A stretch of DNA of 64,000 nucleotides, from NCBI RefSeq assembly GCF_030373225.1, contig NZ_JAUCZG010000019.1, positions 1 to 64,000 on the forward strand. Direction: 5' to 3'. This DNA comes from Hydrogenophaga sp. (GTDB lineage: Bacteria; Pseudomonadota; Gammaproteobacteria; Burkholderiales; Burkholderiaceae_C). The stretch's first letter is position 1; each line of letters begins with the position of its first letter. A program made the position numbers and the translations under genes. This document shows positions 23,701 through 34,558 of the stretch, in pieces. Under the pieces are notes generated by a model. It saw only the letters and a program-made list of their open reading frames with translations. It was not told the DNA's origin and did not search any database.

Positions 23701-24463
23701 ATGCCTGCGTGGCCTGGGCCAGGGCAATGTATTCGCTCACCGGCACTTCTTCGGCACGGCGCTGCAGGTCGAACGCTCCGCTGAAGCCTTGCTCATCGAG
23801 CCACCGGCCGAGGGTGTTGCGCAGGATCTTGCGGCGCTGGCTGAAGGCCACCTGCACCATCGCTGAAAACCGGGCGACGTCGATGGCCGGCGGTTCGGCC
23901 AGGGGCAGCATGCGCACGATGGCACTGTCCACACGCGGAGGCGGATCAAAGCTCTGCGGCGGAACGAACAGCACGTTGTCCATCGCGTAGCGCCACTGCA
24001 GCATCACCGACAACCGGCTGTAGTCGGAGGTGGCCGGGCGAGCCACCATGCGGTCGATCACTTCCTTCTGCAGCATGAAGTGCTGATCCTGGACGACGGC
24101 CACATGCTCGAGCAGGTGAAACAGGATGGGCGTGGAAATGTTGTAGGGCAGGTTGCCCACCACACGCAGTTTCGGTGCGCCCAGCTGGCTGGCCAGCGCG
24201 GTGAAATCAACCTTCAGCACGTCGGACTCCACCACCGAGAGTTGCGCGTGGGCACGCAAACGCAGCGCGAGGTCGCGGTCCAGCTCGATCACGGTGAGAC
24301 GCCCCAACCGCTCCACCAGCGGTTGCGTGAGCGCGGCGAGACCGGGGCCGATCTCCACCATCGCGTCGCCTGGCTGCGGTGAGATCGCATCCACGATGGC
24401 GTCGATGATGGCGCCATCGGTCAGAAAGTGCTGACCGAAGCGCTTGCGTGCGATGTGCTTCAT
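23699..24463 (-). CDS. rsmA: 16S rRNA (adenine1518/1519-N6)-dimethyltransferase
   Basis: [27 protein letters not shown]...[15 protein letters not shown]...[19 protein letters not shown]. Confidence 0.97.
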   Translation of the reverse strand: MKHIARKRFGQHFLTDGAIIDAIVDAISPQPGDAMVEIGPGLAALTQPLVERLGRLTVIELDRDLALRLRAHAQLSVVESDVLKVDFTALASQLGAPKLRVVGNLPYNISTPILFHLLEHVAVVQDQHFMLQKEVIDRMVARPATSDYSRLSVMLQWRYAMDNVLFVPPQSFDPPPRVDSAIVRMLPLAEPPAIDVARFSAMVQVAFSQRRKILRNTLGRWLDEQGFSGAFDLQRRAEEVPVSEYIALAQATQA

Positions 24464-24491
24464 GCGAAGGCAGCCGGGCGGGCCCGGCGCA

Positions 24492-25868
24492 TCACGGCTG
24501 GGGCGCGTCGCGGAATTCCACGTAGGCGCGTCCACGAACGTCCTGCACCCAGGTGCGCAAGGCTTCCGTGGCCTTTTGTTGACGCACGAGCGAGCGCACC
24601 ATCTCACGCTGATCGCGCGCCGAGAGCGTGCTCTGGCGACGCTCCTCCACCCGGATGAGGTGCACACCGAAGCGCGACACCACCGGCGGCGAGATCTCGC
24701 CCGGACGCAGGCGGTTCATCGCGGCTTCGAACTCGGGCACGAATTGCCCGGCCTGGGCCCAGCCCAGGCTGCCTCCCTCCTGTGCCGAACCGTCCTGGCT
24801 GTGTTCGCGGGCCAATGCCTCGAACGTGGCCTGGCCGCTGGCGATTTGTTGTCGGAAGCCGGCCAGCCGTGCCACGGCATCGGCCTCGCTGAGTTGTGGG
24901 CCCAGTCGCAGCAGGATGTGGCGCGCCCGGGTCTCGTTGACCATGGCATCCGGCAGGCCGGACTGGCGCTTCTCGATCACCTTGAGCACGTGGAAACCGG
25001 CCGGGCTGCGCACAGGGCCGGCAATGCTTCCCGCGCTCAGCGAGCGGGTCACCTCAACGAAGAGTTCGGGCAGGCGCTCGGCGGGGCGCAGACCGAACTG
25101 CCCGCCGTTGGCGCGTTCCGCCCCGTCGGAGAACTCGCGGGCCAGTTCGGCGAAGTCGCCACCCGCGCGGGCCCGATCGGCCACGCCTTGTGCGCGCACC
25201 TGCAGGGTCTGCACCCGTTCGGCCGGCGCGTCCTCGGGCACCGCCACGAACACCTGTGCCAGGTTGAGCTGCAGGCTGGTGACGTCGTTGCGACCCTGGC
25301 GCTCGCGAATGAAATCGTCGATGTCGGCTTCGCTCACACGAACCTTCGACTCCACCTCGCGCTCGCGCAAGCGCTGCAGCAGGATCTGGTTGCGCAGATC
25401 GTTTCGCAGCTGGTTGATGTCGACGCCCTCGGCCGCGATGCGGCGGCGAAATTCCTCGGGCGTGAGCTGGTTCTGCGCAGCAATCGACTGCTCGGCCTGC
25501 GTCAGCGCTGCTTCTTCCACCCGGATGCCGAGTTCGGCAGCGAGCTGCAACTGGGCCCGCTCGCTGATGATCTGCTCCAGGACCTGGCGGGCGAGCTGCT
25601 CGCGCGCAGGCAGGGCGCTCGACTGCTGGCTGAGTTGTTGCTCCACCCGCATGAGGCGCTGACGCACTTCGCTGTTGGTCACCGGCTCCGAATTGACCAG
25701 GGCGACGATGAAGTCGGCGGTGCGAGGACCGGCAGACGGCTGCGTGACCGGCGCCCGCAGGCCGCTGGAGGGGCGCAGTGCCTGGGCCTGCGCCAGCGGG
25801 GCGGCCAGCATCGAGCAGCACAGCAGCCACGAGGCGGCTCGGGAGATGGGTGGAAAGCGGTCAGTCAT
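24492..25868 (-). CDS. surA: Periplasmic peptidyl-prolyl isomerase/chaperone SurA
   Basis: SurA N-domain [22 protein letters not shown] plus two parvulin domains ([17 protein letters not shown]..., [40 protein letters not shown]); next to lptD and rsmA. Confidence 0.95.
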   Translation of the reverse strand: MTDRFPPISRAASWLLCCSMLAAPLAQAQALRPSSGLRAPVTQPSAGPRTADFIVALVNSEPVTNSEVRQRLMRVEQQLSQQSSALPAREQLARQVLEQIISERAQLQLAAELGIRVEEAALTQAEQSIAAQNQLTPEEFRRRIAAEGVDINQLRNDLRNQILLQRLREREVESKVRVSEADIDDFIRERQGRNDVTSLQLNLAQVFVAVPEDAPAERVQTLQVRAQGVADRARAGGDFAELAREFSDGAERANGGQFGLRPAERLPELFVEVTRSLSAGSIAGPVRSPAGFHVLKVIEKRQSGLPDAMVNETRARHILLRLGPQLSEADAVARLAGFRQQIASGQATFEALAREHSQDGSAQEGGSLGWAQAGQFVPEFEAAMNRLRPGEISPPVVSRFGVHLIRVEERRQSTLSARDQREMVRSLVRQQKATEALRTWVQDVRGRAYVEFRDAPQP

Positions 25869-28290
25869 ATTGTTGGAACCGGCTGGGCGGGTTGATTTCT
25901 TCGCGCAGGTACTGGTAGCGCGGCACATTGTCTTTGAGGGTTTTCAGCGGGTTGGAGCCCAGGCGGGAGAAGCCGCTGAACTCCAGCTGGAACAGGATAC
26001 GCTGATTGGCCGAGGCATTGCTGCGCTGCAGGCGCTCCAGCACGATGCGCCCGAGCCAGCAGCCGGCGTCGAATTCGAAGCCGGCCACGAGGTCGACGAT
26101 CTTGCGGTCGGGCACGCTGTAGTTGATGCGGCCCACGCTGTACCACTGGCCGGGGCCGAGGGCACGGCCGCGCACTTCGGTGCGTGCAGGTTCGCCAAAC
26201 AGGTCGTTGAGCGGCCACTGCCAGCCCACATCGAACTGTTCGCTGCTGCCGCGCTGAAGGCGGTACGCCGCGCTGACCACGCGGAAGTTGCTCGGGGTGT
26301 AGCGCCCGCTGAGCGTGGTTCGAACCGATTCGCGGTTGCCCGGGCTGTACTGCACATTGGCGTCGGTCAGCCATCGGGAACTCCACTGCACGCGCGCGGC
26401 CAGCAGGATGTCGCTCAGGCGTTCGTTGACCGGGTCGCCGCCGGGCAGGCCGCTGGCGTTGGGCAGGAACACTTCCTGATCCCGGAACAGGTAGCGCTGC
26501 GCCACACCCAGGCGCACCACCTCGGCGCCACTGTCGGGGTCGAGCAGGCGGGAACTCACGCCCACGGTGAGTGCGCGTGTGTCCGAGATGCGGTCGTTGC
26601 CACCGAACGCGTTTTCGGTGTAGATCGAGGCCAGGTTGAAGTCGTTGGCCGCCGAGTCGTAGTTGGGCAGCAGGCGCTGGTCGCGGTAGGGCGTCCAGGT
26701 GAAAAAGGCGCGGGGCTCGAGCGTCTGGGTGAAACGGCGACCGAAGTAGCCGGCGTCGCGTTCGAACACCAGCCCGCTGTCCAGACTGAACGTGGGCAAC
26801 ACGCGCGAGGCGCTGCGCGCGCCGTTGGCCAGCGCAGTGTCGAAGCTGTACTGCGTGGCATGCAGCTGCGCGCGCGGGGTGATGAACAGGCCCGGCGTCT
26901 GGAAGCGCCGGCTGATCTGGGCGACCGTCAAAGCGCGCGAACCATTGGTCTGGCGGGTCAGCCCGGGCACCGACTGGAAGCGCGTGTACTCGCTCAGCAC
27001 CGACCAGTCGACGCCGCTCAGGCTGGCCACCTGCGCGTCGCTGCGGCCGTAACGCACCGCCACCGAAGGCAGGCGGTCGTACGGTGGGGTGATGGGTGCG
27101 TCGATGTCCTGCAGCGTTTGCCAGGTGTAGGCCCCGGCGCTCACCGCCCACGGCCCCTGCGCCCAGTTGTAGGCCACGTCGCTGGCGAGCAGGCGGGTGG
27201 TCAGCGAGGTGGTTGCGCGCGGAAAGTCGCGCCAGTAGTCGTCGTCGCTCACCCGGTTGAGGTTGACGTACAGGCCCGCGGACCCGTCGAAAGCCAGCTT
27301 GCTGCCGGTGAGGTTCTGGTTGTGCTGGGCCGAGTAGCCCCAGCGGTTGGCACCGCGCAACTGGTCGGACGCCATGAAGGCGCCGCGCACCTGGCCGGCG
27401 TAAGTGGGCTGCAGGTAGCGCAGCTCGCCGCCGAGGTCCACGCCGCGCTTGCTCATCAGCGTGGGGTAGAGCGTGGCATCGAGGTTGGGCGCGATGTTCA
27501 GGTAGTACGGCAGCGTGACTTCCAGGCCGCTGATGTTGTCGAGGTTCAGCGTGGGCGGCAACAGCCCCGACTTGCGCGCATCGCTCAGCGGGAAGGTGAA
27601 ATAGGGCCAGCCGAGGATCGGCACGCCCTTGAACTCCAGCACACCGCCCGTGGCCGCTGCGGTCTGGGCGACGTTGTCGAATTCGATGCGCGTGGCCCGC
27701 ACCAGCCAGTCCGGCATCCAGTCGGCACCCGGGGTGCGCGGGCAGGTGGAGTAGCGCGCGTCGTGCGCCACGGCCTTGTCTTCTCCGAGAAAGTCCACCC
27801 GGCTGGCGTCGCCCTTGCCTTCGTTCTTCAGCAGATTGAAGGTGGGCTGGGTGAACGTGCCTTCGAAGGTCTCGACATCGAGCTGCAGCTCCGGGCCCTC
27901 GAAACGGTCCCCACTGCGGTTGATCAGCACGTTGCCCCTGGCGCGGGCTTCGTTGTTGCGCTGGTCGAGTTGCAGCCGGTCGGCGCGGATCACGGTGTCG
28001 TGGCGGCGCAGTTCGGCCTTGCCCTCGACCGCCGTGATGCCGTCGGTCTGGCCTTCGATGCGCTCACCCGAAATGAAGGACGGCGCCAGCCGCTTCGCGT
28101 CGTCGGGCAACGCCTCCAGCAGCATGTCGCTGGAGCGCAGCAGCACGCCTGGCCGCGCGGCGTCATCACCGTCGCCCGACTGGGCCTGACCCAGGGTGTG
28201 CGCGCCCAGCGCCAGCACCGCCATCAGCCCGCGAACCGCCAGCGCCACGGGCGCCACCCGGGGCCGGGCGTGTGTTCGCCCACCGGGCAT
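25861..28290 (-). CDS. lptD: LPS-assembly protein LptD
   Basis: OstA-like DGITAVEGKAELRRHDTVIRADRLQLDQRNNEARARGNVLI; YYLNIAPNLDATLYPTLMSKRGVDLGGELRYL; start codon uncertain (ORF open to 28383). Confidence 0.95.
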   Translation of the reverse strand: MPGGRTHARPRVAPVALAVRGLMAVLALGAHTLGQAQSGDGDDAARPGVLLRSSDMLLEALPDDAKRLAPSFISGERIEGQTDGITAVEGKAELRRHDTVIRADRLQLDQRNNEARARGNVLINRSGDRFEGPELQLDVETFEGTFTQPTFNLLKNEGKGDASRVDFLGEDKAVAHDARYSTCPRTPGADWMPDWLVRATRIEFDNVAQTAAATGGVLEFKGVPILGWPYFTFPLSDARKSGLLPPTLNLDNISGLEVTLPYYLNIAPNLDATLYPTLMSKRGVDLGGELRYLQPTYAGQVRGAFMASDQLRGANRWGYSAQHNQNLTGSKLAFDGSAGLYVNLNRVSDDDYWRDFPRATTSLTTRLLASDVAYNWAQGPWAVSAGAYTWQTLQDIDAPITPPYDRLPSVAVRYGRSDAQVASLSGVDWSVLSEYTRFQSVPGLTRQTNGSRALTVAQISRRFQTPGLFITPRAQLHATQYSFDTALANGARSASRVLPTFSLDSGLVFERDAGYFGRRFTQTLEPRAFFTWTPYRDQRLLPNYDSAANDFNLASIYTENAFGGNDRISDTRALTVGVSSRLLDPDSGAEVVRLGVAQRYLFRDQEVFLPNASGLPGGDPVNERLSDILLAARVQWSSRWLTDANVQYSPGNRESVRTTLSGRYTPSNFRVVSAAYRLQRGSSEQFDVGWQWPLNDLFGEPARTEVRGRALGPGQWYSVGRINYSVPDRKIVDLVAGFEFDAGCWLGRIVLERLQRSNASANQRILFQLEFSGFSRLGSNPLKTLKDNVPRYQYLREEINPPSRFQQYD

Positions 28291-28469
28291 GGCTGGAACG
28301 CAGGGTGGGTGGGTGCGGCGATTCAAGGGGAAGGTGTGATGGACCGGGCTGACCGAAAGCAGGCGCAAGGCGCGGGTCAGCACAGGGGGTTTGTAGAATC
28401 AGCGGCCATTATCCACTGCCCGTTCGTGCGCCCGGCCCATTGACAGGCGGCGAAAAAACTCCTTTCAGC

Positions 28470-29561
28470 ATGACCCAGTCCAACACCGCCGTCGAGTGGG
28501 CCGATCCCAGGCGCGAAAACGCTTTTGCCGCCTGGATGGCGCCGCTCGCCGAGCGCCTGGGCCTGCGCCCGGGCACGCTGCGCGCGGCGTCTGCCGATGC
28601 CAGCTTCCGGCGCTACCTGCGCATCGACGCGCAGGCCGGGCACAGCCTGATCGTGATGGATGCCCCGCCCGCGCAGGAGAACTGCCAGCCCTTCGTGCAC
28701 GTGGCCTCGCTCATGCGGGAGGCCGGCCTGCTGGTGCCCGAGGTGCTCGCCTGGGACGAGCCGCAGGGCTTCATGCTGCTCAGCGACCTGGGTCACGAGA
28801 CCATGCTCGATCGCATCGACCCGGACAATGCCCAGGCGAACCATGGGCGCTACATGCAGGCGCTCGACGCGCTGCTCGCGTGGCAGCTGTCATCGAAGCC
28901 CGGCGTGCTGCCCCCGTACAGCGAGGCCCTGTTGCGCCGCGAGCTGCAGTTGTTCCCGGACTGGTACCTGCGGGAGCACAAACGGTTTGAGCTCAACGAC
29001 ACGCAGGCGAACACCTTGCAGAAGGCCTTCGACTCGATCGTGGCGCACAACCTCCATGCGCCCGGCGTCTATGTGCACCGCGACTTCATGCCGAGGAACC
29101 TGATGCTGCCCCGCGAGCCCGGCAACACCCCGGCGCAACAACTCGGTGTGCTGGACTTCCAGGACGCGGTGCACGGCCCCATCACCTACGACGTCGCCAG
29201 CCTGATGCGCGACGCCTTCCTGAGCTGGGACGAGGACTTCGTCATCGACGTCACGGTGCGTTACTGGGAAAAGGCGCGCAAGGCCGGCCTGATGGACTTC
29301 GAAGACTGGCATGCCGACTTCGGCGCGTTCTACCGCTCGGTCGAGTGGATGGGCCTGCAGCGCCACCTGAAAGTGGCGGGCATCTTCGCGCGGCTCACGT
29401 TGCGCGACGGCAAGCCCAGGTATCTGGCCGACACGCCGCGCTTCATCGGCTACATCCGCCACACCGCGCACCGCTACCGGGCGCTCGGCCCGTTCCTGCA
29501 ACTGATCGACGAGGTCGAGGGCCTGCAGGCCGCATCGGGCTACGCCTTCGGGCGCCTCTGA
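28470..29561 (+). CDS. amgK: Aminoglycoside phosphotransferase-family sugar kinase, AmgK-like (MurNAc/GlcNAc anomeric kinase)
   Basis: DASFRRYLRIDAQAGHSLIVMDAPPAQENCQPFVHVASLM...VHRDFMPRNLML...LDFQDAVHGPITYDVASLMRDAF; divergent from lptD. Confidence 0.85.
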   Translation: MTQSNTAVEWADPRRENAFAAWMAPLAERLGLRPGTLRAASADASFRRYLRIDAQAGHSLIVMDAPPAQENCQPFVHVASLMREAGLLVPEVLAWDEPQGFMLLSDLGHETMLDRIDPDNAQANHGRYMQALDALLAWQLSSKPGVLPPYSEALLRRELQLFPDWYLREHKRFELNDTQANTLQKAFDSIVAHNLHAPGVYVHRDFMPRNLMLPREPGNTPAQQLGVLDFQDAVHGPITYDVASLMRDAFLSWDEDFVIDVTVRYWEKARKAGLMDFEDWHADFGAFYRSVEWMGLQRHLKVAGIFARLTLRDGKPRYLADTPRFIGYIRHTAHRYRALGPFLQLIDEVEGLQAASGYAFGRL

Positions 29562-30304
29562 TGCCCCGGTTTCACTGCCCCGCGCCGCTGATCGCCGGCC
29601 AGAGCCTTGCGCTGCCCGCTTCCGCGGCGCGCCATGTGCAGGTGCTGCGACTGCAGCCCGGGCAGGGCATCACCCTGTTCAACGGCGAAGGCGGTGAGTG
29701 GCAGGCCACCATCACCCGCATGGGCCGCAGCGAGGTGGACGTGACCGTGGAGGCGCACACGGCCACCGAGCGCGAGCCCGGCCGCGCCGTGACGCTGGCC
29801 ATGGGCATGCCCGCCAATGACCGCATGGACTGGCTGGTCGAGAAGGCCGCCGAACTCGGCGTGGCCGCGCTGCAGCCGCTGCACACCGCCCACAGCGTGC
29901 TGCGCCTGTCGGGCGAGCGCGCCGCCAAAAAGCAGGCGCACTGGCAGTCGGTGGCGGTCGCCGCTTGTGAACAGTGCGGCGGCAACCGCCCGCCCACCGT
30001 GGCGCCCGTGGCCGACCTTGCCGCCTGGCTCAAGGCGCTGCCCCGGGTCGACGCTGCAACGCCCACCTTGCGCTGCCTGCTCTCGCTGGCCGAAGGCACC
30101 GAGCCGCTGGCCCGGGTCGTGCAAACCGTGGCGAGCGACACGCCCGTGTGTTTTCTCAGCGGACCCGAGGGAGGTCTGAATCCCCAGGAAGAGGCTCAAG
30201 CCCGCGCCGCCGGTTTTCTGCCCGTCACCCTGGGCCCGCGCGTGCTGCGCGCCGAGACCGCCGCGCTGGCGGCCCTCGTCATGACCACAACCACCTCCCC
30301 ATGA
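29561..30304 (+). CDS. rsmE: 16S rRNA (uracil1498-N3)-methyltransferase
   Basis: HVQVLRLQPGQGITLFNGEGGEW...NDRMDWLVEKAAELGVAALQPL...FLSGPEGGLNPQEEAQARAAGFLPVTLGPRVLRAETAALAAL. Confidence 0.95.
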   Translation: MPRFHCPAPLIAGQSLALPASAARHVQVLRLQPGQGITLFNGEGGEWQATITRMGRSEVDVTVEAHTATEREPGRAVTLAMGMPANDRMDWLVEKAAELGVAALQPLHTAHSVLRLSGERAAKKQAHWQSVAVAACEQCGGNRPPTVAPVADLAAWLKALPRVDAATPTLRCLLSLAEGTEPLARVVQTVASDTPVCFLSGPEGGLNPQEEAQARAAGFLPVTLGPRVLRAETAALAALVMTTTTSP

Positions 30305-31476
30305 ACAAAAACCTCTGGCTGCTGGCCGCCGCACAAGGCCTGTTTCTCACCAACAACGTGGTGTTCATCGCCATCAACGGTCTGGTCGGGCTGTCACTGG
30401 CGCCCCTGGGCTGGATGGCCACGCTGCCGGTGATGGGCTATGTGGTGGGCGGGGCCTTGTCGACGCCCTTGGTGGCGCGCACGCAGAGCGCGTTCGGGCG
30501 AAAGGTCTCGTTCCAGATCGGCCTGCTGGTGGCGCTGGCCTCAGCCCTGCTGTGCGCCTGGGCGGTCATGAACAGCCACTTCTGGCTGCTGGTGGCGGCC
30601 ACCGTGATCGCGGGCTATTACAGCGCCAACGGACAGCTCTACCGCTTCGCCGCGGCCGAACTGAGCGCGCCGGCATTCCGCGAAAAGGCCGTGTCCCTGG
30701 TGCTGGCCGGGGGACTGGTGGGCGCGGTGCTCGGACCCAATCTGGCCAGCCGCACCCGCGGCCTGTTCGAGGTGCCCTTCGTGGGCGCCTACGTGTCGCT
30801 GGCGCTGGTGGCCTTGCTCTCCATGGCGGTGATGGCTTTTGTGCGTTTCCCGCCGGTGCCCCCGAAGGCCGCCCATGCCGACGCCGGCCGGCCGCTCGGC
30901 GTGATCATGCGCCAGCCGGTGTTCATCGTGGCCACCGCGGGCGCGGCCCTGGGTTACGGCGTGATGAACCTGCTCATGGCGGCCACGCCGCTGGCCATGC
31001 AGGTCTGCGGCTATCCGTTTGAAGACGCGGCACTGGTGCTCGAATGGCACGTCATCGGCATGTTCGCACCCGGCTTTTTCACCGGACACCTCATCAAGCG
31101 CTTCGGGGTGCTCAGCATCATGGGAGTGGGTGTGGCGCTCAACGTGGCCTGTGTGGTGATCGCGCTGTCGGGCGTGGAGCTGCACCAGTTCCTGATCGCC
31201 CTGTTCCTGCTCGGTGTGGGCTGGAATTTCCTCTTCACCGCCAGCACCACGCTCTCGTTGCAGTCGTACCGGCCCGAGGAAAAGGACCGGGCCCAGGCAG
31301 CCATCAACTTCTGCGTGTTCGCCACCATGGCCCTCACCTCGTTCGCCTCGGGAGCGCTGGTGACCACGCAAGGCTGGCAGTGGCTGAACCTGGGCTCGCT
31401 GCTGCCGCTGGCCCTCACCGCGCTGGCCCTGATCTGGCTTGCGTGGCGCGGTCGGCAGGCCCACAATCCGGCCTGA
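30301..31476 (+). CDS. MFS transporter
   Basis: About 12 hydrophobic segments; overlaps the rsmE stop codon. Confidence 0.88.
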   Translation: MNKNLWLLAAAQGLFLTNNVVFIAINGLVGLSLAPLGWMATLPVMGYVVGGALSTPLVARTQSAFGRKVSFQIGLLVALASALLCAWAVMNSHFWLLVAATVIAGYYSANGQLYRFAAAELSAPAFREKAVSLVLAGGLVGAVLGPNLASRTRGLFEVPFVGAYVSLALVALLSMAVMAFVRFPPVPPKAAHADAGRPLGVIMRQPVFIVATAGAALGYGVMNLLMAATPLAMQVCGYPFEDAALVLEWHVIGMFAPGFFTGHLIKRFGVLSIMGVGVALNVACVVIALSGVELHQFLIALFLLGVGWNFLFTASTTLSLQSYRPEEKDRAQAAINFCVFATMALTSFASGALVTTQGWQWLNLGSLLPLALTALALIWLAWRGRQAHNPA

Positions 31477-31500
31477 ACGAACAGCCAACGGAGACGCGCC

Positions 31501-31998
31501 ATGGGACTGCTGGATTCACTGATGGGGGCGGCCACGCAGGCCGCCATGGGCGCCCGGCGTGAGCCCGGCGCCGCACCGCCGGGCGGCGCCGGTGGCCTTG
31601 ATCCCCAGTTGCTGATCACCCTGGTGAGCACGCTGTTTACCCATGGGGGTGGCCTGCAGGGTTTGCTGGCCAGGCTGCAATCGGCCGGGCTGGGCGAGAC
31701 GGCGCAATCGTGGGTGGGGACCGGCGCCAACCAGCCGGTGAATCCAGAGCAGCTCGGACAAGCCCTGGGGCCGGACCTGATGGGCATGATCGCCGCCCAG
31801 CTCGGTGGCCGGCAGGAGGAAGCCTCCACCGCCCTGGCAGAGCTGCTGCCCGGTCTGATCGACCAGCTCACACCGCAGGGTCGGGTACCGGCCGACGATG
31901 GCCTGGGCGCGCTTGGCGACCTGCTCGGCACCCGGGGCAGCCCCGCCGGCGCCGATCTCATGGGCATGCTCGGCGGCTTGATGCAGCCGCGTCGCTGA
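31501..31998 (+). CDS. YidB-like (DUF937-type) family protein
   Basis: MGLLDSLMGAATQAA...LDPQLLITLVSTLFTHGGGLQGLLARLQSAGLGETAQSWVGTGANQPVNPEQLGQALGPDLM. Confidence 0.85.
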   Translation: MGLLDSLMGAATQAAMGARREPGAAPPGGAGGLDPQLLITLVSTLFTHGGGLQGLLARLQSAGLGETAQSWVGTGANQPVNPEQLGQALGPDLMGMIAAQLGGRQEEASTALAELLPGLIDQLTPQGRVPADDGLGALGDLLGTRGSPAGADLMGMLGGLMQPRR

Positions 31999-32002
31999 AT
32001 CC

Positions 32003-32866
32003 TCAGGCGGCCTGCGGACGTGGGGCCTGCACATCCAGCCAGGCCTTGAGCGTGCCGAACACCGCCGACGGATCGGCCTCGTTGAAGATCTCGTGATAGA
32101 GGCCTTCGAAGGCCTGGACGTGCACGGTGTTGCGTGGCGCCGCAGCGGCAAACGCGCGGCTGCCCTCCGGCTTCACCAGGTGGTCGTCGCCGGCGTACAT
32201 GAGCAGGGTTGGAACGCTCCAGTGGGGTGCCGCAGCGAGCACGCGTGGCCCGTTGCTGTCGATGAAACGCGCCAGGCGGGCCGAGATGCGGTCGTGCACC
32301 CGGCGGTCTCTTTCGTACGCCGCCACGGTGGCGGGGTTGTGCGAGATCTTGCTGGCGTCCAGCCCGTTGGACAGGGTCTTGTTCGGCGCGTAGCGGTACA
32401 TCAGGTCGATCAGCCTGCGCTGCACCAGGCCGAGCCCGGCCTGCAGCGCGGGTGATGACAGCACCAGCCCGTCGATCTTGCCGAGGCCACGCTGAACGAA
32501 GGTGGCCGACACCAGGCCACCCATGCTGTGACCCATGAGGATCAGTGGACAGGCCCAGGGTTCGGCGATGTGGCGGCGCGTGTCATCCAGCACCTCGGCC
32601 AGGTCTTCCAGCAGCGCGTCGTCGTCGGGCAGCGTGCCCTGCGCGCCGCCGGAGTCGCCATGGCCGCGCTGGTCGAAGGCGCGCACCACGAAACCCCAGT
32701 CGTTGAGGCGGCGAGCCACCGCGTCGTAGCGCCAGGCGTGCTCACCCAGTCCGTGCACGATGAGCACCACGCCGCGCGGGCGGCGTCGCATCGGCAGTGG
32801 CCAGTCGTACAGGGCCAGGTTGAGGCCGTCGCGCAGCGTGAAGGGCGCCTGGGTCGTGTCGGTCAT
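32003..32866 (-). CDS. Alpha/beta hydrolase (monoacylglycerol lipase-like)
   Basis: VVLIVHGLGEHAWRYDAVARRLNDWGFVVRAFDQRGHGDSGG; nucleophile elbow GHSMGG. Confidence 0.92.
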   Translation of the reverse strand: MTDTTQAPFTLRDGLNLALYDWPLPMRRRPRGVVLIVHGLGEHAWRYDAVARRLNDWGFVVRAFDQRGHGDSGGAQGTLPDDDALLEDLAEVLDDTRRHIAEPWACPLILMGHSMGGLVSATFVQRGLGKIDGLVLSSPALQAGLGLVQRRLIDLMYRYAPNKTLSNGLDASKISHNPATVAAYERDRRVHDRISARLARFIDSNGPRVLAAAPHWSVPTLLMYAGDDHLVKPEGSRAFAAAAPRNTVHVQAFEGLYHEIFNEADPSAVFGTLKAWLDVQAPRPQAA

Positions 32867-32940
32867 GGTTCACCATCCATCGGCGGTGCGTCGCAGGAAA
32901 CCACCCGGGATGCAGGTGCGGTGGGAGTGCGTCATGGGGT

Positions 32941-34443
32941 TCAAGGCATGCGGGCGATCACCTGCGCCACCGTGGCGGTCAGGCGTTGCGCGTAATCGAG
33001 GTGCAGGAACTCATTGGGGCCGTGCGCATTGCTCTTGGGGCCCAGCACGCCGCACACCATCATCTGGGCGGTGGGAAACCCCTTGCTGAGCATGTTCATG
33101 AGCGGAATGGTGCCGCCTTGCCCGATGGTGCCGCAGCCAGCGCCGAAATGCGCCTGCGAGGCGTCCTGCAGGGCGTGTTCGAACCACGGCGTGGTGGCCG
33201 GCGCGTTCCAGCCGCTGGCCGCCCCTTCGCCTTCGAAGGTGACCCGGGCCTGGTAGGGCGCGTTGTCCTCCAGCAGGGCCTTGAGTTCCTGCACCGCCCT
33301 GGGGGCGTCCACCAGCGGGGGCAGGCGCAGGCTCAGCTTGAAGGCGGTGTAGGGCCGCAACACGTTGCCGGCGTTGCGCAACTCGGGAAACCCGTCGGCC
33401 CCGGTGACCGACAGCGTGGGCCGCCAGGTGCGGTTGAGCAGCGCGTCCACCGGGTCGGTGGTGGTGGGCAGCGCGAACACGGTGGAGCCGCCGCAGTCGT
33501 GGTGCGCCCACGGAAACCGCTTGTGGATTTCGTCGCCCAGGATGGCGGCGGTGGCGCGCGCCTGTTCGACACGCTCGGCCGGCACCTCGCAGTGGAAGCT
33601 GGCCGGCAGCAACCGGCCAGTGGCACTGTCCTCCAGCCGGTCGAGGACCTGTCGCATGATGCGAAAGCTCGACGGCACCAGGCCCGACGCGTCGCCGGAA
33701 TGGATGCCCTCGGTGAGGACCTCCACCTTGAGCACACCGCTGGCCATGCCGCGCAGGCTGGTGGTGAGCCAGAGCTGGTCGTAGTTGCCGGCGCCGCTGT
33801 CCAGGCAGATCACCAGGCCCACGTCGCCCAGCCGCGTGCGCAAGGTGTCCACGTAGGGCAGCAGGTCGCCGGAGCCGCTTTCCTCGCAGGTCTCGATCAG
33901 GCCGACGATGCGCGGATGCGCCGCGCCCTGGGCCTTGAGCGCCTTCAGCGCAGCGATGCTGGCGTACACCGCATAACCATCGTCGGCACCGCCGCGGCCG
34001 TAGAGCTTGCCGTTGTCGATCCTGGGTGTCCAGGGGCCGAGGTCGCTGCGCCAGCCGGTGAACTCGGGTTGCTTGTCGAGGTGGCCGTACATCAGCACGG
34101 TCTGGCCCGAGGCGGGCGCCGGCGTGCCGTCGCGCCCGGCGCAGGCCGGCACTTCAAAGAACAGCACCGGCGTGCGCGGCACACCACGGCCATCGTCGAG
34201 CTGGATGACCTCCAGCGTGAGGCCCTCGACCTGTTGCGCCTGCACCCAGTCGGCTGCGTCGCGCAGGACACGCGCGAGCAGACCGTGACTGGCCCAGTCG
34301 GGGTCGAACGCCGGCGATTTGGCTGGCACCTCGATGTAGCGCACCAGCTCGGGAATGATGGTCTGCGACCAGGCCGCATCGATGTGGCTTTGCAGGGCCT
34401 GCGGGTCCAGCGGTGGTGCGGCGTGGGGCAAACGGGCGTTCAT
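32941..34443 (-). CDS. M20-family metallopeptidase
   Basis: VLMYGHLDKQPEFTGW, LYGRGGADDGYAVYASIAALKAL, LIETCEESGSGDL. Confidence 0.93.
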   Translation of the reverse strand: MNARLPHAAPPLDPQALQSHIDAAWSQTIIPELVRYIEVPAKSPAFDPDWASHGLLARVLRDAADWVQAQQVEGLTLEVIQLDDGRGVPRTPVLFFEVPACAGRDGTPAPASGQTVLMYGHLDKQPEFTGWRSDLGPWTPRIDNGKLYGRGGADDGYAVYASIAALKALKAQGAAHPRIVGLIETCEESGSGDLLPYVDTLRTRLGDVGLVICLDSGAGNYDQLWLTTSLRGMASGVLKVEVLTEGIHSGDASGLVPSSFRIMRQVLDRLEDSATGRLLPASFHCEVPAERVEQARATAAILGDEIHKRFPWAHHDCGGSTVFALPTTTDPVDALLNRTWRPTLSVTGADGFPELRNAGNVLRPYTAFKLSLRLPPLVDAPRAVQELKALLEDNAPYQARVTFEGEGAASGWNAPATTPWFEHALQDASQAHFGAGCGTIGQGGTIPLMNMLSKGFPTAQMMVCGVLGPKSNAHGPNEFLHLDYAQRLTATVAQVIARMP

Positions 34444-34558
34444 GAAGGCGGTCTCCGACAGGGCGCCCCGCGAAGACCGGGACGGTTCCCGGAACAGTAT
34501 AGGCAGAGCGGCGCTTTTGTGCCGTCGTCTGTGAGCTTTGTCGAGGGAACGCCGGGTC

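Noticed and set aside
25675-28443. 922-aa plus-strand ORF opposite lptD/surA
   Set aside because: Antisense shadow; spans two real convergently read genes and has no recognisable domain.
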